64,000 nt of DNA. Origin: Phocoena phocoena (taxonomy: Eukaryota > Chordata > Mammalia > Artiodactyla > Phocoenidae). Each line of letters opens with the position of its first letter. Within the stretch, counting starts at the first letter, position 1. The notes below the pieces were generated by a model. That model searched no databases, was not told where the DNA came from, and was given only the letters and a program-made list of their open reading frames with translations. Location: the NCBI RefSeq assembly GCF_963924675.1, contig NC_089224.1:45303158-45367157 (forward strand), given 5' to 3'. Position numbers and translations under genes: made by a program. Of the stretch, positions 56,331-64,000 are shown one piece after another.

Positions 56331-57429
56331 TTATGGCAGGGGTTCATCAGAATATTTTTCATTCCCAACATTTATTTGAGGATAAAGAACACATTCCTTG
56401 ATGCTGCCTTCATTTATTATGGCACATTCATCCTGAATTGATTACTAATTAAGTGTTACAATGCTACTGTGAACAAGATCACCAAGGACCTACCAGACAG
56501 ATTCCACAGACTTTAGTCTTTATCAAAAATGATGATGATACCAGCTACAAATTCCTTTGCTTTTTCTGAGGGACTTATTTAATCCTTCCAACATAGTTGA
56601 AACTGACTTGTTAATATTCTCATTTCCAAAGAGCCACCTGCTAAGAGTTTATATAAATAAAACAATCTAATAAGTAAATGGCAAATCCAGGTTTCAAAAC
56701 CTAATATGTCAGATTCCAAACTCCACCTCCCTATCCACACCATAGACCCCTGTGCAAATCACATGTATTGAACCATCACTTATTTTCTGGAAAGCCCTAT
56801 ACTTTACTTCTAACACACTAATGTTCACTTGTTGTCTCATACCTCACTGTTACAAATTCTCTATGTTTTCAGTAATTTATCCAAATGTGGAGATGAGTTG
56901 ACCAAATAACAAATATTCTGATTATTTTATACAACAAATAAAATGAAATTATCAACTGGCAATTACTTCTGAGATCCTAGTGATCAATAAAATTAATAAT
57001 TCTAATAATTATAAAATAAACACATTTAATTATCCCCGGTGATTCATGTAGATTGCTCCATTATTTCACACCATAAATTTATGAGATGCGTGATAGACAA
57101 GACCCTTGAGAGTTATGGCCCCTGCACCAGATAGTGATTGAATTACAAACATTTCAGGGAATCCTCTGTGGAAAACACAGAGCTAATGGCTCTGTGGATT
57201 CAAGGTAACAAAAACCTATCTTATGCTACCAACTTACATGAATATGGGAAATGATTGGAGGAAGAAATTAAGACGACATTCACTAATGGGTAAAATGTGG
57301 GGAACAGAGCAGAGCATCACCAGTGCCATCAGCAGAGAGACCAGAAGTCCAGAAGTTTAGCACTTCACCTGGACCACAGTGAAACTAAGTGCATGCCCTC
57401 AACTCAGCAATGTGCTCAGAGCTCCAAAA
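56331..57429. other. Intergenic DNA where an IFN gene might be expected
   Basis: AT-rich unassigned DNA. It lies on the downstream side of an IFN 5'-flank module (57430-57870), yet no IFN coding sequence is recognisable. A short signal-peptide-like minus-strand segment near 57300-57345 was judged too weak to call. Confidence 0.45.
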
Positions 57430-57870
57430 GATGGGTTTTATTTACTGCCTGATTCACAGCACAGGCTCATTACTATGAGTCCATGAGCTTCTCCCATGTT
57501 TCCTTTCCTTCTAGAACATGTTCCTTCATGTCTATGTGGTTATGCTGCAGGGGGACCACAACGTCAGGACTATTATAGACATTGCCCTTTCTTTCCACCA
57601 TTTTTTTACTGGAGACCTATAGTCCTCCACAGGCTGGGCCAGTATCCCCAGGAATACTGGTTCTTTTCAGGAGAATATGGATGTGGAGGTCCTAATTCCA
57701 AGAGAATTGTATTTTCTCAGCAACACCTCACTCACAAGGGAGAGATCACATCTAGTCACACCCTCTCCTCTAGAGTGACAGAGTCCCCTTCCTAACCTGG
57801 ACTCCCTGCCTGAGGGCACGCTCACCACATCCCTGCCCCTCAAGAAAAGCTGAAGTCACAGCCCTCGTGC
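57430..57870 (-). repeat. Duplicated IFN 5'-flank module, copy 2 (orphan)
   Basis: It aligns with 18240-18660 upstream of the omega gene over blocks such as 'ctttctttccaccatttttt', 'tcctccacaggctgggcc' and 'caacacctcactcacaag'. There is no IFN gene beside it. The 99-aa frame inside it is not shared with the other copy. Confidence 0.75.
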
Positions 57871-58740
57871 TGTGTGTTATTTTCAGTGGACAGCTTTGGC
57901 GAACAAGGAAGGGACCCAGAACAGACTTCTTTCCTTCACCTCAACTCTATGAGGATATGGAGCGTTGGTACCAGTAGCGCCTCTTGTGCCCATCCACCTT
58001 CCTGCAGAGTCCAGATGAATCTGGGTGTCTCCTGGTTCTTGAATCTCCCAATTCTTGGTTGATGATCCTGAGTTTTATTTGGTAGTATATACCAGATACC
58101 TGCCCCTCAATTGAAGGATCCTCGGGGGGAGTGCCCCCAACTGAAAGAAACTTCGGAGCCTGTTTGAAAGACACTGGGAATAAAGTGCGCCCCTCCCCAT
58201 TTGAAAGATACTGAGATAGCCCAGGTGAAAGATACCAGGATTTGCTCAGTTGAAAGACACAGAGCCTTCTGGGCTGACTGGTTAGGTAGGAGGCTGACCT
58301 GACATCTTTCCTCAATTCAGCTACCCTAACAGAATTGGTCAGGATAAGAGTGAAGATATCACATAATAGCTTTGCTCCTAAGAAGAGGGACTTCTTCTTC
58401 AATGCTTTCTGAAGATCGTTCTTCCCTGGTTGACTCCTAAGTGCACTGACTACTCCATCTCTGTGCCCTTTCCAGGCTTTTCTTCTCTGTCTCAGTCATA
58501 AAAGTTGAAGGTTTTCAGAAGCTTTAGGTCATCTTCTCATTCTACACATCTACTCCTAAGGAAGGACATCTGTTACCATGTCCTGATTTCCAAATAGGCA
58601 ACAAACAGTTGCAAATTAATAGATCCAGAATGTACATTGTTGTAGTTTCCAGATCCACATGTTCATCTATCAATGGGAAGTCTGCTTTTAGATGTTTCTT
58701 GGGCACTTTATAGACTACATCTGTTTTTCCCCTTCTTGAC
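57871..58740. other. Unassigned DNA with degenerate TGAAAGAYAC repeats
   Basis: At 58111-58260 the element 'ttgaaagacac' or a variant recurs six times (58111, 58141, 58164, 58201, 58225, 58250) at spacings of 23-37 bp. No family was recognised. Open frames here lack signatures. Confidence 0.5.
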
Positions 58741-59215
58741 ATCCCTCCCTTCTGTTTCTGGTGAGAGAATCCCTTGTCCTCTACTTATCGTTGTAACATG
58801 AGACATAATTGAAATTCATTGATTATGATTACTATTTTTTCATCTCTTTCTTTTCCAAACTGAAAGCTCCAAAGGAAGAGGCTTTTTATTTTTTCAACTT
58901 TTGTATTCAACTTTGTATTCTTAGAACGATCACATAATCCGACATAGAAATATGAAGTTTTAAAACATAACTGACTGGAAAAAATGAATGAGCTAGGTGA
59001 ATTCATCATAGTTTTTCAATATTGGTTGCATATTTAAGCTATTTTTTAAGAATAAACAAATCCAAGATGTCTTCTGGGGAAGAATTTCATCAACTAAAGA
59101 AGAAAGTAATTTGAGAAAAGATGAAGTTGAATATACTTTGTTACATTTGAGTATATTATAAATGTGAACATGATATCATATGAACAAAACTATTTTAAAC
59201 ACCATACATAGTATG
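58741..59215 (-). repeat. Orphan IFN 3'-flank module
   Basis: It aligns with the 3' flanks of the alpha genes (28800-29230, 61790-62280): 'ctggtgagagaat', 'aagaataaacaaatccaagatg' / 'aagaataaacaaatacaagaag' and 'catatgaacaaaact' / 'tatatgaacaaaaat'. In the complete units an IFN 3' UTR and CDS follow within about 0.3 kb; here unrelated sequence follows instead. Confidence 0.65.
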
Positions 59216-59254
59216 ACTAAGATAAAGTAGATAACTACTACATTAGACACCTTA

Positions 59255-59770
59255 GCATATTAATCACTGTCACTTTAAATTCCTGTCCTGATAATTCCTA
59301 AATCTACTATATCTGAGTCTAGGTCTGATGCTTGCTCCTTCTCTTCAAACTGTGTTATTCACCTCTTAGTAAGACTTGTAAATTTCTATTGAAAGTTGGA
59401 CGTGATGTACTAGGTAAAAGCAACTGATGTAATCTGGCCTTTAGAATGAGGTTTTACATGTATCTTGCTAGGAGCTGGGATGTGTTTACTGTTTGCCATA
59501 GCTGTAGAAGTCAGAAGCTAAAACTTCCTCTTTTGTTGATGATTTTTTTCTCTCCTGTTGTCATGTGGTTTCCCTAGAGACTTCTTATATAAAATCATAC
59601 ACGTGCAGTTCTTTTCTGTTGTAATCCCCTGTTATACAGGAATCCTGTTGATGTGTTGGTAGGTATGGGGAGGGGAAGTGTTCTATAATCCTATGATTAG
59701 GTCTCAGTCTTTTAGTGAGCCTGTGCCCCTGGGCTGTGACCACCAAATTTCAGATGTTTCAAAAAGTGGA
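59255..59770 (-). mobile_element. Old L1 5'-region fragment, tentative
   Basis: Segments such as 'ttctcttcaaactgtgttat', 'gttggacgtgatgtactagg' and 'aatcctatgattaggtctca' recall the reverse complement of an old L1 5' region. Assignment is by memory of the pattern only. Confidence 0.4.
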
Positions 59771-60459
59771 TTCAGATCTTTCAAATGAGGAAAGTCTTTT
59801 TGTTAAAGTCAAACTTAATGTAAATAATGTTCTTTCTAAGAATGGCATTTTAATTATGACCTGGTCTCTGTTTTTGCCCTCTTTGTTTTATATATCAGCC
59901 ACACTGCCTTATCCTTCTGGATTGGTCTTGAAGATCATTTCTTAGACCTACTCAATAAGTAACCACCATGGGAGAAAGGTCTACGTCTTGTTCACTATTG
60001 TATCATCATTAGCACAGAGTACATAATAATTACAAAAGGTATAAATAGTAACAAATAATATTCTCAGATTTTCCATCAGACCTCTCTTCAGAAGCTTCTG
60101 CTGACCTCCCAAAAGAACCTTATATTAAAGCAATTAATAGGCATCATTAGATTATTTAGTACATTTCTACTGAGCCTTTTGGTTCATTACTTTCCATCTC
60201 ACAGTGAAGATGCCAAGCAGTGAAGATGTAGGGCATATGATGCTAGGTAAAATTAGACTTCTTTGCTTTCCTGATTTGAGTCTTTATAATTGTATAAATT
60301 CTTTCTCATTTAGTATTATTCTGGGCAATGGTTGTCTTGCTGCTTCTGAATTATTTTATGTTTCATCTTGAAACAGAAACCAAAATAGAGCAGAAAAAAT
60401 AGAAACATAAAGGGGCCATACCATTATTTTCCATAATTTTCGTTACATCTTTTTGATTT
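59771..60459. other. Intergenic DNA without recognisable gene
   Basis: No recognisable gene or repeat in this stretch. Confidence 0.45.
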
Positions 60460-61271
60460 TCTTTCTCCATTCACCTTTCATAGAAAGCTGTTATTGCATT
60501 GGATGCACTGAGGCAAAAGGAAAACAAATGCAACTCTGACTATGATGAGAGTGAAAGAAGTAAAGTGACCCCCCAGGTAAAACAATGACAATGGGAGTTC
60601 TTCTCTTCTCTTGTCACTCTTCCACCTACTCCAGTATGGTTTCTGCTGATTAATTCCACCAAATCAGCTCTCGCTAAGGTCAGTGCCATCTGTTTCCCCT
60701 GTAGTGGATGATTTCAATCTACAGAGCAGCTTAGTGACATTCAACATCCTATTAATCAAACTGATGGTAAATCATTGTAAGTAATTAAATATGTCATGAT
60801 TTATAGTATATCAAATATTAAACATGTTGATGTGAGTTGTCAAGACATCAAATCCATGGAGTCTCTTCAGAAACAAAAATATTTCAAAAAAGGGAAAACC
60901 ACGCCAAGAAAAAATAAGCCACTTCCATTCTAGGTCCCACCCCATTTCTCTCCTCCACTTCCTAAGGAAAACTTCTCAAACCAATTTTCTATACAAACTG
61001 TCATTGCCTTCTCTTATTCACCCTTCCACCTTCTCCATGATGGTTTCTGCTGATTAATTCTGCCAAACAGGCTCTCACTAAGGTCGCCAATGCCATCTAT
61101 TTTCCAATGTAAGGGACAACTTCCATCCATATTTTTTACAAACACATTGAGTCTTCTAAGCAGTTTCAGTTTGTAAACATGGTCTTATCACCGTCCTCTC
61201 TCCTCTGTTATCATCTGGCCACTCCACCTCTGCTTCCTTTGTGGTGTCCCCTCCCTTTTAAGGTTGGAAGT
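60460..61271 (-). repeat. IFN flank junction: truncated copy next to a full copy
   Basis: The block at 60630-60720 ('tggtttctgctgattaattccacc', 'ctcgctaaggtcagtgccatctg') repeats at 61030-61150. The second copy belongs to the full unit that starts at about 60725 and matches 28073 onward. The first is a left-over from another unit, so a breakpoint lies near 60725-60740. Confidence 0.65.
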
Positions 61272-61287
61272 CATAGGACTCATTTTA

Positions 61288-61611
61288 TTTCTTTTTAAAA
61301 ATTTATTTATTTAGGCTGCATTGGGTCTTTGTTGCTGCGCTCAGGCTTTTCTCTAGTTGCAGCGAGCGGGGGCTACTTTTTGTTGGGGTGCGCAGGCTTC
61401 TCACTGTGGTGGCTTCTCATTGCAGAGCACAGGCTCTAGGCATGCAGGCTTCAGTAGTGGTGGCTCATGGGCTCTAGAGTGCAGGCTCAGTAGTTGTGGC
61501 GCATGGGCTTAGTTGCTCCACAGCATGTGGGATCTTCCCGGACCAGGGCTTGAACCCGTGTTTCCTGCATTGGCAGACAGATTCTTAACTACTGCACCAC
61601 CAGGGACGCCC
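61288..61611 (-). mobile_element. CHR-type SINE (long form)
   Basis: Reverse orientation, from 'ggctgcattgggtctttg' to 'ccaccagggacgccc'. The 16-bp duplication CATAGGACTCATTTTA flanks it at 61272-61287 and 61612-61627. It is absent from the matching flank of the first alpha gene, so it inserted after the duplication. Confidence 0.94.
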
Positions 61612-61627
61612 CATAGGACTCATTTTA

Positions 61628-62240
61628 AGTCCTTTTCTCATTCTATACTCTCTTCTCATTTGACCACTTCTGTTCCTATGCCTTCCAATTAATGGAATTG
61701 CTTGTAAATTGCAAACTCAAATATCCAACAGATATTTGTAGTTAGATGTCTACCAGCCAACTACAGAGAACATCAACAACTTTTGTGTTTATATCCTCAC
61801 ATGGACTGATGTACCTTCTGCAGAGAGAAGTCAATTTTTTACCTTCTCATTATAGCAGTAAATCTAACTGATATTAATTTCTAACATTAATTAGTATTAA
61901 TTTTAAACATAATAAATATTATTTATACTGTCTTTAGGTTATTTTCCCTACAAAAATCAAAGATACAAGAGAGCAGGAGCTGTATTTGTTGTGTTTACCT
62001 CTGTATCTGGAGGGATATAACCTGGCTTAGGGGAAGTCTATTTTACTTCTAACTTGAATATAATACTGATGGGTAAATGAATTGTACCATCAATTGTTTA
62101 ATCAGATTGCACATTCAGCCTTGGTTTTCTTTTGTAAAGACGGAACTAATACCAGAAGTTTTCTATAGAAAGAATTTAATGAACAAAGAAAATAATAAAT
62201 TGACTAAATACAAAGAATGTATTTTTTCTCTGAAACTACA
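61628..62240 (-). repeat. 3' flank of the second alpha gene, shared unit
   Basis: It continues the alignment with 28600-29180. The identity by eye is clearly lower than across the genes. Confidence 0.7.
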
Positions 62241-62532
62241 GTGTAAATGTGCACATAATATTATATGAACAAAAATAATTGTAATCTTTATAAATAGTTA
62301 AATAAATAAATATTTAAATAGATAAATAGATAGATCAGCATGGGCATCTGTGAGGAACAAGTGCCTGTAGAGTAGAACATCATGTTGCTTAATATTCCTG
62401 AAGACATTTGACAAATTAATTCAATTCAGGGCATGAGGAGAGCAGAAATGAGAGTCTTTGACATGGCAGCACAGGTGGAAGTGTGGTCTCATTAGGCAGT
62501 GAGAATCATTTCCGTGTTGAACCAGGTGTGTG
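62241..62532 (-). other. 3' UTR of the second IFN-alpha gene, AU-rich elements
   Basis: ATTTA pentamers (complement within 62291-62330) are retained. The AATAAA signal found at 29176-29181 in the other copy is replaced here by a T-run (62222-62228). The next candidate downstream is a weaker ATTAAA (complement at about 62175-62180). Confidence 0.6.
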
Positions 62533-63102
62533 TCATTCCTTCCTCCTGAGTCTTTCTTGCAAGTTTGTTGATGAAGAGAAAGATCTCATGACTTCTGCTC
62601 TGACAATCTCCCAGGCACAAGGGCTGTATTTCTTCTCTTGCAGATAGACAGTGATTCTGTGGAAGTATTTCCTCACAGCCAGGATGGAGTCCTCCTTCAG
62701 CAGAGGAGTCCCTTCCAGCCCCACCTCCTGCATCAGACAGGCTTGCAGTTCAATGAGCTGCTGATAAAGTGCAGTGCAGAACTTGTCCAGGAGGGTCTCA
62801 TCCCAAGCGGCAGCCGAGTCCTCTGTGCTGAAGAGCTGGAAGGTCTGCTGGATCATCTCATGGACGACAGCGATGGCTTGAGCCTTCTGGAACTGGTTGC
62901 CACCAAACGCCTCCTGGGGGAATCCAAAGTCATTTCTGTCCTTCAGGCAGGAGAAGGGGGAGATTCTCCTCATTTGTTGCAGGAGCATCAGGGCCCTCGT
63001 GTTCGCCAGGCTGTGGGTCTGAGGCAGGTCGCAGCCCAGAGAGCAGTTGGACTTGCAGCTGAGCAGCACCAGGGCCAGGAATAAGAACAAGATTGGGGCC
63101 AT
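62533..63102 (-). CDS. IFNA: Interferon alpha, copy 2
   Basis: This is an intact 189-aa IFN-alpha gene without introns. The signal peptide ([12 protein letters not shown], ending SLG) precedes a 166-aa mature chain from Cys24. Cysteines C24, C52, C109, C122 and C162 are as in copy 1. Nine residues differ: 4, 6, 8 and 17 in the signal peptide, and R60G, G95D, T117I, D118E and A127V in the mature chain. None touches a cysteine. Residues 60 and 95 lie near the AB loop and the start of helix C, so a receptor-affinity effect is possible but unproven. Start and stop are in the same context as in copy 1. It would bind the same receptor; the promoter differs. Confidence 0.97.
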   Translation of the reverse strand: MAPILFLFLALVLLSCKSNCSLGCDLPQTHSLANTRALMLLQQMRRISPFSCLKDRNDFGFPQEAFGGNQFQKAQAIAVVHEMIQQTFQLFSTEDSAAAWDETLLDKFCTALYQQLIELQACLMQEVGLEGTPLLKEDSILAVRKYFHRITVYLQEKKYSPCAWEIVRAEVMRSFSSSTNLQERLRRKE

Positions 63103-63196
63103 CGGGGACCCTGCAGATGCTGCCGGCCTGGCAGAGGTGGGGACTCAGTGAACCCTGCTCTCTAGGTTCTCTGAAGACCTTCCTTCAGGCCTGGGT

Positions 63197-63268
63197 CTTA
63201 AATGGGAACCCATTTGTTTCCATTTTCTAAACGTTAATTTCTACTTCTGTTTTTGATTTTCACTTTGC
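63197..63268 (-). promoter_or_regulatory. IFN-alpha copy 2 promoter with a shortened GAAA-repeat element
   Basis: On the minus strand TTTAAG is at 63197-63202 and GAAAATGGAAAC at 63216-63227, at the same distances from the ATG as in copy 1. Beyond that, 7 bp are missing relative to copy 1 and the GAAAGTAAG site is gone; only a GAAGTAGAAATTAACG-type stretch remains. Confidence 0.78.
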
Positions 63269-63269
63269 A

Positions 63270-63528
63270 CTCTCCAAATGGGTTATGGCAACATTTCTCA
63301 ACCATTATTTTTTCCATTATTGCCTCCTCTTCCCCTGCCCACAGAGCCTTCTTAGATAGCTTTTTCCTAATTGCCCCCCCATGAAAGTTTGAAAACACAT
63401 AGGTACTGAATATTTACATACTCCATGAATATCTGCATACATAGAAAAAGGAAGTGAAAATTTTACTGTTTTTATTCAATGCAGGGTTAAGAATGAAAAA
63501 AATTTGAGCTAAACATTATATTTAAAAA
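63270..63528 (-). repeat. 5' flank of the second alpha gene, shared unit
   Basis: It aligns with 30240-30490 ('caacatttctcaacc', 'cccacagagcctt', 'gtgcagggttaagaat' types) with moderate divergence. Confidence 0.65.
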
Positions 63529-63541
63529 TTATTGAGAACTA

Positions 63542-63669
63542 GGGACTTCCCTGGTGGTCCAGTGGTTAAGAATCCACGCTTCCACTGCAGTGGGCACGGG
63601 TTTGATCCCTGGTCGGGGAACTAAGATCCCACATGCTACACAGTGTGGCCAAAAAGAAAAAATAAAAAG
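63542..63669 (+). mobile_element. Short CHR-related SINE
   Basis: Starts GGGACTTCCCTGGTGGTCCAG and ends 'tgtggccaaaaagaaaa'. It is a shorter subtype than the others. A 13-bp duplication, TTATTGAGAACTA against TTATTGACAACTA, flanks it at 63529-63541 and 63670-63682. Confidence 0.9.
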
Positions 63670-63810
63670 TTATTGACAACTAATTTAACTTTATAACTAA
63701 GTTTGCAGAGTAACATTTTTTTAGTCAAAAGATATGTTTGAAGAAGCTCACTGATTTTCTAAATTAAGCTCTATATTATAAACATTTTCTCATGCCATTA
63801 AAAATTGCTC
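63670..63810 (-). repeat. 5' flank of the second alpha gene, continued
   Basis: 'tttaactttataactaagttt' matches 'tttaacattataactaagttt' at about 30515 next to the first alpha gene, so the duplicated unit reaches at least here. Confidence 0.6.
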
Positions 63811-64000
63811 AGGGACTTCTCCGGTGGCGCAGTGGTTAAGAATCTGCCTGCCAATGCAGGGACACGTGTTCAAGCCCTGGTCTGAGAATATCCCACATGC
63901 CGCGGAGCAGCTAAGCCTGTGTGCCACAACTACTGAGCCTGTGGTCTGGAGCCCATGAACCACAACTACTGAATCCCGTGCGCCTAGAACCCATACTCCG
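63811..64000 (+). mobile_element. CHR-type SINE cut by the window end
   Basis: Starts AGGGACTTCTCCGGTGGCGCAG and continues with the usual tRNA-like and 'caactactgagcctgtg' parts. The 3' end lies outside the window. Confidence 0.92.

Noticed and set aside
57290..57345. Minus-strand signal-peptide-like stretch (SLLMALVMLCS)
   Set aside because: It resembles an IFN signal peptide, but no mature IFN sequence follows and no IRF/TATA promoter lies upstream. Too short to separate from chance.

Overview
This is mammalian nuclear DNA, almost certainly from a cetacean. The evidence is a dense population of tRNA-derived CHR-type SINEs (twelve copies, most with clean target-site duplications) together with artiodactyl/cetacean-type LINE-1 elements, old MIR, MaLR and Tigger1 relics, and intronless type I interferon (IFN) genes. 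No bacterial features, CRISPR arrays, tRNA or rRNA genes were seen.

The window lies inside the type I IFN cluster. Three intact single-exon IFN genes are present, all on the minus strand: an IFN-omega-like gene (16766-17353, 195 aa) and two near-identical IFN-alpha genes (29493-30062 and 62533-63102, 189 aa each). Each has a signal peptide, the conserved disulphide cysteines, an IRF/virus-responsive promoter with a TATA-like box just upstream, and an AU-rich 3' UTR. Two IFN pseudogenes are also on the minus strand: a very degraded one near 8.06-8.53 kb and a short, IFN-delta-like one at 34967-35497 that abuts a CpG island.

Layout: 0-8 kb is old repeats plus an L1 (3.0-6.9 kb). A degraded IFN pseudogene, L1 and MIR relics follow to 14 kb. 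The omega gene with its duplicated flanks fills 14-18.7 kb. IFN-flank modules without a gene occupy 19.4-25 kb; they are interrupted by a Tigger1 transposon that itself contains an endogenous retroviral LTR and leader. A second module copy leads to the first alpha gene (25-30.6 kb). The 32-37 kb stretch holds a MaLR LTR, L1 3' ends, the delta-like pseudogene and a CpG island carrying two CTCF-type motifs. A minus-strand L1 of about 7.3 kb (37.6-44.9 kb) and a composite nested L1 (48.2-55.1 kb) follow. Further orphan IFN flanks (57.4-60.7 kb) precede the second alpha gene.

The region looks like a tandem gene array that expanded, lost members and was partly homogenised. The two alpha genes are nearly identical over an indel-free tract of about 0.9 kb covering promoter core, CDS and proximal 3' UTR, but their flanks are strongly diverged, which suggests gene conversion. 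The secreted IFNs would act through the shared IFNAR1/IFNAR2 receptor and be induced by IRF3/IRF7. All alignments were made by eye, so repeat subfamily names and outer boundaries are approximate.
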